A DNA stretch of 64,000 bases from an uncultured Brachyspira sp. (GCF_944388875.1 NZ_CALXKQ010000010.1:19760-83759); one strand, 5' to 3'; positions 26,700 through 35,935 are shown, counted from the first letter of the stretch. Program-made: numbers and translations. The notes: a model not told the origin generated them from the letters alone.

Positions 26700-27167
26700 T
26701 TAATTAAACATAACTACATGAAGAGTTAAATAACTTGCAAATAAACACCATATTAAATATGGAACAAGCAGTATGGATGATAGTTTAGAAATATTTTTGA
26801 ATCTTGATATAGTTATAATAATCATAATATCTAAAACAATTATTTCTATTAAAGCAAATAAAGGCTGCTTTAAACCGAAAAATATAAAAGTCCAAAAGAA
26901 ATTTAATATTAACTGTACCGCAAAAACAATAACAGATTTTTTATCTATAGGATTATGATTTATTATAATAGAAACAGATACAGCCATCAATAAATATAAA
27001 ATACTCCAAGCTATTGGAAAAGCAATATTTGGAGGACTTAAAGGCGACTTATTCAATGAATTATACCATACAAAATTATCAGATTTTACACTCAAACCGC
27101 CTATGGCTCCGATTGATAGGCAAACTACTATAGAAACTATTAGTATAATTATAAATTTTTTATTCAT
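26700..27167 (-). CDS. TspO/MBR family membrane protein
   Basis: 155 residues with five predicted membrane helices. WYNSLNKSPLSPPN, FPIAWSILYLLMAVS, LNFFWTFIFFG and PYLIWCLFASYL are the conserved tryptophan- and proline-containing blocks of the TspO translocator family, which bind porphyrins. An AGGAT ribosome site precedes the ATG. It may take part in tetrapyrrole or stress handling; no haem genes are adjacent. Confidence 0.9.
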   Translation of the reverse strand: MNKKFIIILIVSIVVCLSIGAIGGLSVKSDNFVWYNSLNKSPLSPPNIAFPIAWSILYLLMAVSVSIIINHNPIDKKSVIVFAVQLILNFFWTFIFFGLKQPLFALIEIIVLDIMIIITISRFKNISKLSSILLVPYLIWCLFASYLTLHVVMFN

Positions 27168-27262
27168 GTTAGAATCCTAAATATTTTTTATTAATTCTAC
27201 ACTATAATAAAATATTTGTAATCATTATATAGTTTATATTTTCTTATATATTACCGCTTTTA

Positions 27263-27700
27263 TTAAGCGTAAGCATCAACATTATTGCCTTTGCTTGATG
27301 AACTTGCTACTGCAGCTTTAGTTACTCCTCCAGAAACATAAACTCTCTTACATTCAGGACATATATTAGTTTTTAAAGTTACATTCTGAAATATTACTTC
27401 GCCGCCGCTTTTTTCTGCTGCTCTTTGATTGTTGGCTACATGTTCCTGTTCATGTGAAGCTACAAGTGAAGGTGCACTTGAAGGATCTATACGTGTAGGA
27501 CTTTTAAATGATACTCCTATATCATTAGAACCATCCTGATATGTTCTTGAAGCACATGTTTTGCATACGCCTACTTCGCTTATAGGTGTTTTTTCTCTAG
27601 CTTCCTGAACAATATTAGCTATATTATTGCTGTTATTTCTTATATTATTGTTTCTTATACTATTACTATAAGGAGCATTATTACGAATACTTATTTCCAT
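27263..27700 (-). CDS. Small protein with HEQEH motif and two CxxC pairs
   Basis: 145 residues. After an Asn-rich N-terminus come C46-x2-C49, a central H83-E-Q-E-H87 that fits the HExxH zinc-metalloprotease pattern, and C114-x2-C117 (NICPECKR). The block SLVASHEQEHVANNQRAAE resembles the HEQxH motif of SprA-related putative metalloproteases, but the third metal ligand is not obvious. The C-terminus is Ala/Ser-rich. AAGAGGT precedes the ATG. It could be a small zincin or a zinc-binding structural protein. Confidence 0.55.
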   Translation of the reverse strand: MEISIRNNAPYSNSIRNNNIRNNSNNIANIVQEAREKTPISEVGVCKTCASRTYQDGSNDIGVSFKSPTRIDPSSAPSLVASHEQEHVANNQRAAEKSGGEVIFQNVTLKTNICPECKRVYVSGGVTKAAVASSSSKGNNVDAYA

Positions 27701-27910
27701 AATTTATACCTCTTAATTATATTTAATTCTACCCCTATACTAAAATTATAAACATATAAAAATAAATATCAACTTATTTTGTACTTATATACGTTGTTAT
27801 GTTTACTAATTAATAAATTTTATTGATAATTTTGCAAATTTTTTATTTTATAAGTATAGTTTTATTATTTCCGATAATAGAAACGGTATTTTATAGCTTG
27901 GATTTTTATA

Positions 27911-28987
27911 ATGAAAAATATAATTATTTTCTTATGTATAATATTTAATACATCAATATTATTTGCTCAAAATGATGATTTAATGGAAAATATAAAGAAT
28001 AATGATATAAATAAAATAAGAACATTATTAAGAGAAGGAATAAATTTAGATTTATACAATATCAGATATGGAATGACTCCTTTAATGTATGCTGCAGAGA
28101 TTGGAAATATTGAAATAGTAAATGAATTATTAGATTTTGGGGCTAAAGATTTTGACTTTGCTTTTTATGTTGCATGTTCTGAGGGCAGATGGGATATAGC
28201 AGAAAGCATAATGAAAGCGGGAGCCAGTAATTATAATATTGCTTTATCCTATGCTGCTATAGGAGGACAATTAGAAATAGTTGAAAAACTTATAGATTTA
28301 GGAGCTAAGGATCTTAATCCTGCCTTAGTATCAGCATGTGAGGGTAATAACTTAGAGGTTGTAAGATATTTAATAGATGCAGGAGCCAATGTAAATACTA
28401 GGGCTTATATAGAGGCATATAGAAACTATAAGGGAGCAGAAAGAAAATCCCCTTTAACAGCTGCTACTAATATTGAAATAATAAGGGAGTTGGTAAATGC
28501 TGGGGCAAGCAACTTGAATGAGGCTATTATATATAATGCTGAAACTATATCCTCAAATTTTGACAGTACATATTCAACAGATATATTAAATGAATACATA
28601 GATTTGGGAGCTGATATAAACTCAGCAAGTATGAATGATGGTAAAACTTTGCTTATGTATTTAATAGAAAAAAGACAATTAGATTTTAAATTGATAAAAA
28701 AAATTATAGAACTTGGTGCTGATGTCAATGCAAGAGATAGAAATGGAAATACTGTTTTAATACGTGCTGTTATGTATGAATATGAAGCTCCTATTGAGGA
28801 TACAAATTTAAATAAAAAAGTTTACAGAACTATTGGAACTCCTATAAATATAATAGAGGAACTTTTAAAAGCGGGTGCTGATCCCACAGCCAGAAACAGC
28901 TACGGAAATACAGCATACAGAATTGCAGCAAAGAAAAAAAGAGATGATATAATTAAACTTTTTGATGAAAATAAAAAATTACCATAA
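27911..28987 (+). CDS. Secreted ankyrin-repeat protein
   Basis: 358 residues. A signal peptide (1-20, ending LFAQN) is followed by about eight ankyrin repeats. The clearest are GMTPLMYAAEIGNIEIVNEL, ALSYAAIGGQLEIVEKLIDL, NGNTVLIRAV and NSYGNTAYRIAAKKKRDDII. Several middle repeats lack the TPLH motif and are degenerate. Ankyrin proteins mediate protein contacts, and an exported one in a spirochaete may act in the periplasm or at the host interface. No enzymatic domain. Confidence 0.85.
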   Translation: MKNIIIFLCIIFNTSILFAQNDDLMENIKNNDINKIRTLLREGINLDLYNIRYGMTPLMYAAEIGNIEIVNELLDFGAKDFDFAFYVACSEGRWDIAESIMKAGASNYNIALSYAAIGGQLEIVEKLIDLGAKDLNPALVSACEGNNLEVVRYLIDAGANVNTRAYIEAYRNYKGAERKSPLTAATNIEIIRELVNAGASNLNEAIIYNAETISSNFDSTYSTDILNEYIDLGADINSASMNDGKTLLMYLIEKRQLDFKLIKKIIELGADVNARDRNGNTVLIRAVMYEYEAPIEDTNLNKKVYRTIGTPINIIEELLKAGADPTARNSYGNTAYRIAAKKKRDDIIKLFDENKKLP

Positions 28988-29011
28988 CAGAAATATTTTC
29001 TATTATGGTAA
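28979..29011. terminator. Bidirectional hairpin between ankyrin and oxidoreductase genes
   Basis: TTACCATAA (28979-28987) pairs with TTATGGTAA (29003-29011), with an inner AGAAA/TTTCT extension. It covers the ankyrin stop codon and lies just past the convergent oxidoreductase gene. Confidence 0.6.
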
Positions 29012-29022
29012 ATAATTAAATA

Positions 29023-30003
29023 TTATTTTTCAAAAGGGTATTTTATTTTCCAGCTTCTGCGTAAAGTATCCATTATATTCATAACTCTTAAAATATCTTC
29101 ATGCGGCATTTCTGGGCATTCTAATTTGCCTTTATTAATAGCATCTGCACATGATAATATTTGATATTCATAGCCTGTTATTTGTTTTGGAACCTTAATT
29201 GTTTTTACAATTTTTCTGTCAAGCGAATAAACTGTTATGCTTTCTGGATTATTAATATTTTTTATTACCATATAGCCTTTATCACCATTTATAACTCCTT
29301 CCCTATTCGTCAAAGCTGACATTGTGCTGTTTAGTATAGCCATTTTTCCATCATCAAAAGTTAATGTAATGGAATTCTGTTCATCTACTCCTTTTTTGGT
29401 TTTTACGCATGATGAATCTATCTTCTTTATTTTATTTCCAAATACCATTAAAGCAAAATTAATAGTATAAACTCCTACATCAAGTAAAGCTCCTCCTGCT
29501 AATTCAGGCTCTATCAATCTTGGAACTTTATTAATAACATAACCTAAATTAGCTGTAAGAGATGATACTTTTCCTATAATTCCGATTTTTATAGTGTCAT
29601 TAATGATTTTTCTGCTAGGCATGTATCTAGTCCAAATAGCTTCAGCAAGTAAAAGTTTTTTCTTTTTAGCAAGTATCAAAACTTCCCTTGCCTGTTTAGT
29701 ATTAACTGTGAATGCTTTTTCACATATTACATTTTTATTATTGTTTAAGCATAGTTTTATATGTTCATAATGATGTGAATGTGGTGTTGCTATATAAACT
29801 AAATCAATCTTTTCATCTTTAAGCATTTCTTCATAAGAGCCGTAAAATTTTTTAAATCCGTACTTTTTGGCAAATGCCTTGCTTCTTTTTAAATCTCTAG
29901 CACTTACGGCATAAGATTCTACTTCTTTGATTTTTGAAATAGTTTTAGCCATAGATTCTGCTATATGCCCTGCTCCTATAAAGCCTATATTTATTTTTTT
30001 CAT
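29023..30003 (-). CDS. Gfo/Idh/MocA family oxidoreductase
   Basis: 326 residues. The N-terminal Rossmann fold has GFIGAGHIAESM for NAD(P) binding, then IDLVYIATPHSHHYEH and VICEKAF (the EKP-type catalytic lysine motif with Ala replacing Pro). The C-terminal alpha/beta domain includes GGALLDVGVYTINFA. These enzymes oxidise or reduce sugars, inositols or related carbonyls; this one is close to the dimeric dihydrodiol dehydrogenase-like branch. AAGGGGT precedes the ATG. Substrate unknown. Confidence 0.88.
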   Translation of the reverse strand: MKKINIGFIGAGHIAESMAKTISKIKEVESYAVSARDLKRSKAFAKKYGFKKFYGSYEEMLKDEKIDLVYIATPHSHHYEHIKLCLNNNKNVICEKAFTVNTKQAREVLILAKKKKLLLAEAIWTRYMPSRKIINDTIKIGIIGKVSSLTANLGYVINKVPRLIEPELAGGALLDVGVYTINFALMVFGNKIKKIDSSCVKTKKGVDEQNSITLTFDDGKMAILNSTMSALTNREGVINGDKGYMVIKNINNPESITVYSLDRKIVKTIKVPKQITGYEYQILSCADAINKGKLECPEMPHEDILRVMNIMDTLRRSWKIKYPFEK

Positions 30004-30128
30004 TTTATTACCCCTTACTAGAATACATTTTTATTATTAAAATAATATTAGAATTTGATTTATTGTCAATATTATTAAAAAACATATACTTGAATTTTTA
30101 TCTTTTTAATAATATATTATATCCTATT

Positions 30129-31004
30129 ATGGAAGAGAATATAAACGAAACTAAACAAGAAAATAATAAGCCTGATTATAAGGAATTTACTGTTTCATTA
30201 TCCAGTATAGATTATGAAGGACCTCTCTCTATACTTTTTGATATGCTCAAAAGAAGCGAAAAAAATATATATGAAGTGTCCATACTAGAAATTATAGATC
30301 AATTCGTAGAATATTTAAAAACACAGGCAGCATTAAACTTAGATTCCACAGGAGATTTTTTAGTTGTAGCTTCAGAGTTCCATTTATATAAATCAAAAAT
30401 GCTTCTTCCCCATGATATGGATGATGATAAGTTTACAGACAGACTTAAATTTGAAATAGTAGAACAGATGCTTGAGTTTCAAAGATACAAGATGGTTTCG
30501 GAAGAACTTGACAGGCTTCAGGATGTATCGGACTCTATATTTGAGCGTAAGGATACAGAAAGGGTTAAATTTTTCCAAAATATCGAATCTATTGAAGACA
30601 ATGAAGTTGCTTGGAAGGATATTACTCTTTATGATTTAGTTTATGCTTTTACAAAAGTGCAGTTTGTACCTGAAACAGATTTAGCTGTACTTTCAGGGAT
30701 GTCAAATTTCCATATAGATAATGCAATTGATATGATACGCATAAAATTATCAGAAACAGCTTTTTTTCCTTTTATAGTATTATTTAAAGACGGAGTTACT
30801 AAAAGACAGCTTGTTACATTCTTTTTAGCTATGCTTGAACTTGTAAAAGAAAAAGAAATTCTGCTTAAACAAGAAATGAAATTCAAAGAAATTTATGTAT
30901 TTAAAAGAGATGAGCGTTTCATGCCTAAAAAAGAAGATGAAAAAAATGATAATGAAACACAAGAAATAAATAATATGTCTGATAATAAAAAAGAAAATAA
31001 TTAA
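30129..31004 (+). CDS. scpA: Segregation and condensation protein A (ScpA)
   Basis: 291 residues from the ATG at 30129; the frame opens further upstream at 30063 but homology starts just after 30129. The N-terminal kleisin block (YEGPLSILFDMLKRSEKNIYEVSILEII) and LDSTGDFLVVASEFHLYKSKMLLP are diagnostic. The C-terminal winged helix (about 190-255, ITLYDLVYAF and later) contacts the SMC head. The tail is Lys/Glu/Asn-rich. ScpA bridges SMC heads in chromosome condensation. scpB does not follow; a DUF285 gene is 4 bases downstream. Confidence 0.9.
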   Translation: MEENINETKQENNKPDYKEFTVSLSSIDYEGPLSILFDMLKRSEKNIYEVSILEIIDQFVEYLKTQAALNLDSTGDFLVVASEFHLYKSKMLLPHDMDDDKFTDRLKFEIVEQMLEFQRYKMVSEELDRLQDVSDSIFERKDTERVKFFQNIESIEDNEVAWKDITLYDLVYAFTKVQFVPETDLAVLSGMSNFHIDNAIDMIRIKLSETAFFPFIVLFKDGVTKRQLVTFFLAMLELVKEKEILLKQEMKFKEIYVFKRDERFMPKKEDEKNDNETQEINNMSDNKKENN

Positions 31005-31008
31005 CACA

Positions 31009-31524
31009 ATGATAAAATATATACCAAAAAACAAAATAGAATTAAGAAGTTTGATAGAAAACAATAATATATATTTAGGCGATATTGATACTTCTTTAAT
31101 AACTGATATGTCTATGCTTTTTGATAAGCCTAATTTTGCATGTTTTGAAGGTTCTTACAGTGAATATGAAAATTATATTATAAGATTAGATTTTTCAGGT
31201 ATAGAGAAATGGAATACTTCCAAGGTTTTAACAATGAAATCAATGTTTCATAGTATAAAAAATTTCAATATAAATATTAATGATTGGGACGTTTCTAATG
31301 TAATAGATATGAGCTATATGTTTTATGGAGCTGAAAATTTTAATCGGTCTTTAGATAAATGGAATGTATGCAATGTAAAATCTATGATATGCATGTTTAA
31401 AAATGCTGTAAATTTCAATCAGGATTTGAATGCTTGGAAAATAAATAAAGAAGCTGATATTAAAGATATTTTTATTAATACATCTCTTAAAAAATTTCCT
31501 ATATGGTACGGGAAATTTAATTAA
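31009..31524 (+). CDS. DUF285 / BspA-like repeat protein
   Basis: 171 residues. It contains about three copies of the DUF285 repeat (IEKWNTSKVLTMKSMF, INDWDVSNVIDMSYMF, LDKWNVCNVKSMICMF). These form a leucine-rich-repeat-like fold seen in BspA-type and Mycoplasma or Brachyspira surface proteins. No signal peptide is evident, unlike surface-displayed relatives. It starts 4 bases after scpA and is probably read from the same transcript, though the Shine-Dalgarno is weak. Confidence 0.8.
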   Translation: MIKYIPKNKIELRSLIENNNIYLGDIDTSLITDMSMLFDKPNFACFEGSYSEYENYIIRLDFSGIEKWNTSKVLTMKSMFHSIKNFNININDWDVSNVIDMSYMFYGAENFNRSLDKWNVCNVKSMICMFKNAVNFNQDLNAWKINKEADIKDIFINTSLKKFPIWYGKFN

Positions 31525-31672
31525 AGCTAATTATTATTTTAAATAACAAAATAATAATGAATGATAATATTTAAATTAGAAAAACTAAAAAATATATATA
31601 ATCAATCTATATTGTAATGTTTTATAAAATTTGTTATTATTATGAAAAATAAATAATACAGGAATTTTGTAT

Positions 31673-32578
31673 ATGGGAAAATCTATTAAGGGTGTTTTAA
31701 GCAGAAAGAATGTTTCATTAAAAAAGTATAATACATTCAGAGTTAATGCCAAGGCTTTGGAATTTTATATACCAGAAACTATTAACGGCTTTATAGATTT
31801 GATTAAATATTTAAATGATAATAATAAAAGATATATCATCTTAGGAGGCGGAAGCAATACATTATTTTTAGATAAAGTAATAAAGTTTCCTATTATTTAT
31901 ACAGGTTTCTTCAGCAGAATAGAGCATACATCTCATAATATTTTAGCATATTCTGGAGCTGATGTTATTGATGTTGTAAAATATGCTTATAAAAATGCTT
32001 TTACAGGATTAGAGTTTTTATACGGACTCCCTGGAAGCATAGGAGGAGCAGCTTATATGAATGCAAGATGCTATGAACATTCGGTATCTGAATTCATAGA
32101 CAGTGTTGGAATAATAGATGATAACATAGAATATATGCATATTGGTATTGATGAGTGCAAATACGCTTATAAAAAAAGTATTTTTCAAGATAAAAAATAT
32201 ATTATATTGGATGTAAGATTTAAATTAAATAAAGGTTCTAAAAAATTGATTAAGCCAGAAATGAATAAATATTTAAAAGACAGAAAAACTAAGAATCAAT
32301 TTAAATACCCTTCAGCAGGAAGTACATTTTTAAATGATTACGAAACAAATATGATAGCTGGAAAAGTTATAGACTCTGTCAATATGAAAGGAGTTAAATT
32401 AGGAGGTGCTATGGTTTCACCTTATCATGCCAATTTTATAGTTAATTATAATAATGCTTCAGGAAAAGATATACTAAATCTTATGAGAAAAGTAAGAGAA
32501 GAAGTTTATAATCAAAAAGGTATTCTTTTGAATGCTGAAGTTAGAATAGTATCAAATGATGAAAATGAAAAATTATAA
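31673..32578 (+). CDS. murB: UDP-N-acetylenolpyruvoylglucosamine reductase
   Basis: 301 residues from the ATG at 31673, which has AGGAA upstream; the frame extends to TTG 31667. FAD-binding blocks YIILGGGSNTLF, YGLPGSIGGAAYMNARCY and the catalytic serine loop YPSAGSTFLN are present, with the catalytic Glu in NAEVRI near the end. It reduces enolpyruvyl-UDP-GlcNAc to UDP-MurNAc with NADPH, the second committed step of peptidoglycan synthesis. The length fits the shorter MurB type without the E. coli insertion. Confidence 0.93.
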   Translation: MGKSIKGVLSRKNVSLKKYNTFRVNAKALEFYIPETINGFIDLIKYLNDNNKRYIILGGGSNTLFLDKVIKFPIIYTGFFSRIEHTSHNILAYSGADVIDVVKYAYKNAFTGLEFLYGLPGSIGGAAYMNARCYEHSVSEFIDSVGIIDDNIEYMHIGIDECKYAYKKSIFQDKKYIILDVRFKLNKGSKKLIKPEMNKYLKDRKTKNQFKYPSAGSTFLNDYETNMIAGKVIDSVNMKGVKLGGAMVSPYHANFIVNYNNASGKDILNLMRKVREEVYNQKGILLNAEVRIVSNDENEKL

Positions 32579-32604
32579 CCTCTATGTATAACAACACATA
32601 GAGG
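32579..32604. terminator. Terminator between murB and tenA
   Basis: CCTCTATGT (32579-32587) pairs with ACATAGAGG (32596-32604). It starts right after the murB stop codon and lies just past the convergent tenA gene. Confidence 0.65.
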
Positions 32605-32634
32605 CGTATTTAATCAATTTATTTAAAATTATTT

Positions 32635-33297
32635 TTATACATTATAAAAATCATCTAAATTATAAGCGTCATTCCAAAATCTGTACTCCCAAACAAAAGC
32701 TATGTCAAAAGAAATTATCATTTTTTCTTTAACATAATTGGAAGCATTATTATACAAATCATCAATAATTTTAATCATATTTTCTGTTGATTTTGAAAAC
32801 TCTTCATCAGCATAAGCATCAATCCAGTTTTTGTATGGATTATTTTCTATTTTTGCATTTTCTTTTATGTGTTTACCTACTTCATTATATATCCAAAAGC
32901 ATGGAAGTATTGAAGAAGCAGCTGCCTCAAAAGATTCTGTGTGAACTGTATTAATTAAAAAACTTGTATAACCTAGGTTTGAAGTTGTAATTTTATTTGT
33001 ATTTTTTAATTTAAAAGTATCTCTAAAATATTTATGTACAATTTCCTCTTCTACTATATATGCATTCATAGATGATTTTAAAAAAGCCATAGCATAGTCT
33101 GCATTATTATTTATTTTTGAAGATATCGTGGCTAATACTTTAGAATAGTATTTTAAATATATGCTGTCCTGTTCTATATAATAGGCAAATTTTTCTTTAT
33201 CCAAAGAGCCTTCCATAAGCTCTTTGTTAAATGGCATATTAATTATTTTTTTATATAGCCCTTCATTTTTTTTCCAAACCATTTCCGAAAATTTCAT
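32635..33297 (-). CDS. tenA: TenA family thiaminase II
   Basis: 220 residues. FSEMVWKKNEGLY, YYIEQDSIYLKYYSKVLA, SSILPCFWIYNEVGK (catalytic Cys) and FVWEYRFWNDAY (Glu near the C-terminus) match TenA. The enzyme hydrolyses aminopyrimidine breakdown products of thiamine so that HMP can be salvaged. A strong AGAGGAGA site precedes the ATG. It lies 40 bases downstream of an Opp-type binding protein gene and both are behind a TPP riboswitch, consistent with thiamine salvage. Confidence 0.88.
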   Translation of the reverse strand: MKFSEMVWKKNEGLYKKIINMPFNKELMEGSLDKEKFAYYIEQDSIYLKYYSKVLATISSKINNNADYAMAFLKSSMNAYIVEEEIVHKYFRDTFKLKNTNKITTSNLGYTSFLINTVHTESFEAAASSILPCFWIYNEVGKHIKENAKIENNPYKNWIDAYADEEFSKSTENMIKIIDDLYNNASNYVKEKMIISFDIAFVWEYRFWNDAYNLDDFYNV

Positions 33298-33337
33298 TTT
33301 ATTCTCCTCTTGTTATAAATTATTAAATTTTTAAATA

Positions 33338-34945
33338 TTATTTTTCTATATATGCATAGTTAAACTTATATCTTCCCAAAGGCTCATCAATATAATTTTT
33401 TAATTTAGGGTTTACTACCAAAAAGTCAGTCCTGTATATAAAAGGTATAATAGGCACTTCTTCAAAAAGTATAGATTCTGCTTCTTTCAATGCCTCCATT
33501 CGTTTATTTGCATTTGTGGCAGTAATGGCAAAATCTATTAAATAATCATACCTTTCATTAGAAAAGCCTCCGTAATTTATATCGCTATCACTTATCATAA
33601 TTTGAAGCATAGTAAGTGGATCATTATAATCACCTGTCCAGCTAGTTCTAGCCATTTGATAATTTCCAGATTCTCTAAAAGGAAGAGTGATTTTTGATTC
33701 TTCTGTTCTCACAGCTGTTTCTATATTAAGTGCTTCTTTCCACATTTGCTGTACTGCTTCCATAACAGTAGTATAAAACCCTGATGATACTTTTAGCTCT
33801 AATATAGGGAAGTTTTCTCCATTTGGATATCCTGCTTCAGCTAATAATCTTCTTGCCTCTTCAACATTTTGATTATAATTATTGGCTATAATATAGTTGC
33901 TGCTTTCTTCTCTGAATGATTTTTCAAGTCCTTTCACTGCTGGAGGAACAAATGCTTCTGCTGCTATTAGTTTTCCATATCCTATATTCGATACTATATA
34001 GTTTCTATCTATTGCTAGTGATAATGCTTTTCTTACTCTTTTATCAGATAGTGTTTTATCTTTAGTATTTAAGTCTATATAATAAGTGCCTATAATATCG
34101 CTTACTGCCATTAGATTTTCTTTTATAAGGTTTTCTATCTCTCCAATAGGCGGAGCATTTATAGAGAAGTCAACATCTCCTGTTCTTACAGCATTAAGTG
34201 AAATATATTCATCGGCTATCAAAACAAAATTAATTTTTTTAGCTACCTGATTTGTATAATTCCAATAATTAGTATTAATTTCAAAAACTAGAATCTCGTC
34301 TGGTTTTCTTTTTGTCATTCTATAAGCACCGTTACCTATATAAGTATCAGGATTCCAAGTCCAATCGTCGCCATATTTTTCTATTATATCTTTTCTCACA
34401 GGCATATACACGCCTCCTGATGCAAGTAAATCAATAAAATATATTGTAGGCTTTTCAAGTTCTATTACCAACGTATTTTCATTTATTGCTTTAACTCCTA
34501 GATTTTCTACACTTTGTTTGCCTCTTATTATGTCTTTGGCATTTTTTATATATTCCATTAAATAGCTCAATGGGGAAGCTGTTTTAGGATCAACCGCCCT
34601 TCTATAAGAATATACAAAATCATCAGCCGTTACTTTTTTACCATCGCTCCATTTTGCATTATCCCTTAAATAAAATGTATAAGTCAGTTTATCATCACTT
34701 ATATCCCATTTTTCAGCAACTCCTTCTACAATATTGCCGTTTATATCTTTATTAAGAAGTCCCTCAAATGCATGATTGATATAAATATATCCATAGGTTT
34801 CATAATTCAATGCTGGGTCTATAGTTTTTAGTTCATAGCCCAAATTTACAGTGATCTCATCTTTGATATTTTTCGTTTGTTTTTTACAAGATATGAACGA
34901 TACAAATAAAAATAATATAATAATAAATTTTTGTATTGAAGTCAT
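33338..34945 (-). CDS. OppA-type ABC transporter substrate-binding lipoprotein
   Basis: 535 residues. The lipoprotein signal ends at SFISC (Cys20). The SBP family 5 fold is clear from DPALNYETYGYIYINHAFEG, WSDGKKVTADDFVYSYRRAVDP, NGAYRMTKR and KALSLAIDRNYIV. Family members bind oligopeptides, nickel or other solutes. A TPP riboswitch 150 bases upstream and tenA downstream suggest a thiamine-related ligand (thiamine, HMP precursors or thiamine-containing peptides), but the family itself says peptide. No permease or ATPase genes are adjacent. AAGGAGC precedes the ATG. Confidence 0.88.
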   Translation of the reverse strand: MTSIQKFIIILFLFVSFISCKKQTKNIKDEITVNLGYELKTIDPALNYETYGYIYINHAFEGLLNKDINGNIVEGVAEKWDISDDKLTYTFYLRDNAKWSDGKKVTADDFVYSYRRAVDPKTASPLSYLMEYIKNAKDIIRGKQSVENLGVKAINENTLVIELEKPTIYFIDLLASGGVYMPVRKDIIEKYGDDWTWNPDTYIGNGAYRMTKRKPDEILVFEINTNYWNYTNQVAKKINFVLIADEYISLNAVRTGDVDFSINAPPIGEIENLIKENLMAVSDIIGTYYIDLNTKDKTLSDKRVRKALSLAIDRNYIVSNIGYGKLIAAEAFVPPAVKGLEKSFREESSNYIIANNYNQNVEEARRLLAEAGYPNGENFPILELKVSSGFYTTVMEAVQQMWKEALNIETAVRTEESKITLPFRESGNYQMARTSWTGDYNDPLTMLQIMISDSDINYGGFSNERYDYLIDFAITATNANKRMEALKEAESILFEEVPIIPFIYRTDFLVVNPKLKNYIDEPLGRYKFNYAYIEK

Positions 34946-35018
34946 AAAAAGCTCCTTATATTAACAAATAGAGATTTTTATAACGCCGTTTGTTTTGTCT
35001 TGCTTGATATTTTTTAAT

Positions 35019-35052
35019 AAAACAAGACCAACTTTAGAAAAGGTCTCATTTT
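35019..35052 (-). terminator. Riboswitch-controlled intrinsic terminator
   Basis: On the minus strand an 11-bp stem (AAAATGAGACC with GGTCTTGTTTT, two G-U pairs) lies between the TPP aptamer and the SBP start codon and ends in a T-rich run. It is the likely expression platform that stops transcription when TPP is bound. I did not resolve the antiterminator pairing. Confidence 0.65.
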
Positions 35053-35094
35053 ATTAATAATTTTAGAAAAGTAAAAAAATAATAAAAGAGATAA

Positions 35095-35191
35095 TTCCCT
35101 ACGCTGGCATTACCCAAACAGGTTATAAGGGTCGAAGTTTATAATAGCTAAAATTATGTAAACTTCCTCTCAGCCTTTTCAAGCTCCCCGA
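35095..35191 (-). promoter_or_regulatory. TPP riboswitch (THI-box)
   Basis: Read on the minus strand, the leader contains the conserved THI-box pieces in order: CGGGGAGC, GGCTGAGAGG, a variable P3a arm, GACCCTT, AACCTG, GGGTAATGCCAGCGTAGGGA. These match the TPP aptamer from P1 through the pyrimidine- and pyrophosphate-sensor helices. It sits about 150 bases before the OppA-type gene and controls it together with tenA. Confidence 0.95.
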
Positions 35192-35257
35192 TTTATGCTG
35201 AAAATGATACAGCATTTTTATTTTTTTATCAATACTTATATATAACAATTTATAAAA

Positions 35258-35767
35258 TTATCTAAAATAACTATATAGTGATAAATACATAAATACTTGT
35301 ATTATAATTAATAAAGATGCCGATATTAAAACTAATTTATTTTCTTTTACTATTGAAATACAATAAAATAAAAATATATAAAATAAATATATTATAAGAG
35401 CATATAAATACATTGCGTCCTTTATTTTTAGAGTATATTTTATATTATCAATTTTTTCTGTATCTATAGCTTTATCAGTTATAAATGTACCGAAAGGGCT
35501 TCCTTTTTTACCAATTTTAATATTTTTTATAAAGTTATTATCATTAATGGTTTTTTGAATATCTAAATATACATCATAAATATCACTATTTCTAAAAACT
35601 TTATCATAATAGCTTATTCTAAAAGTATATGTATTATTTTCAATTAGTTTTATTTTATTTAAATATCCAGTTCTAGAAATACTTCCTAAATATGACAATA
35701 CCATTAATAATATTACTATAAATAATAGTGGAAGCAAGCACATAAAAATAGTTTTTTTATTTTTCAT
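35258..35767 (-). CDS. Hypothetical membrane protein
   Basis: 169 residues. One N-terminal membrane helix (about 6-28), a polar extracytoplasmic stretch of about 90 residues and two membrane helices close to the C-terminus (about 115-135 and 142-165). I recognise no family. It is not likely to be part of the thiamine operon because the TPP aptamer and its leader lie between. The ATG at 35767 has only a weak ribosome site. Confidence 0.5.
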   Translation of the reverse strand: MKNKKTIFMCLLPLLFIVILLMVLSYLGSISRTGYLNKIKLIENNTYTFRISYYDKVFRNSDIYDVYLDIQKTINDNNFIKNIKIGKKGSPFGTFITDKAIDTEKIDNIKYTLKIKDAMYLYALIIYLFYIFLFYCISIVKENKLVLISASLLIIIQVFMYLSLYSYFR

Positions 35768-35895
35768 AAATTAAGTCCATTTTAGATATTGAATCATAAT
35801 GTACATGATAAATAAAAAAAATCAAGTATTTTTAATTGATTTTTATTTGTTATAATATATAATAACTTTCTATCATGAGTATTTGTATATTTAAA

Positions 35896-35935
35896 CCAAA
35901 CCAAACCAAACCAAACCAAACCAAACCAAACCAAA
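35896..35935 (+). repeat. Pentanucleotide microsatellite (CCAAA)8
   Basis: Eight perfect CCAAA units preceded by a partial AAA. It begins about 40 bases after a TATAAT at 35851-35856 and ends 42 bases before the ATG of the first MBOAT gene, so it lies in the probable 5' leader. Slipped-strand changes here could alter expression of the acyltransferase cassette. Confidence 0.95.

Noticed and set aside
35194..35214. ATGCTG/CAGCAT hairpin followed by a T tract on the plus strand, next to the TPP riboswitch
   Set aside because: No plus-strand gene lies upstream to be terminated, and on the minus strand it has no T tail. It is outside the aptamer core and may be incidental.
35896..35935. Possible CRISPR array
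   Set aside because: The repeat unit is five bases with no spacers, so it is a microsatellite, not an array. No cas genes are in the window.
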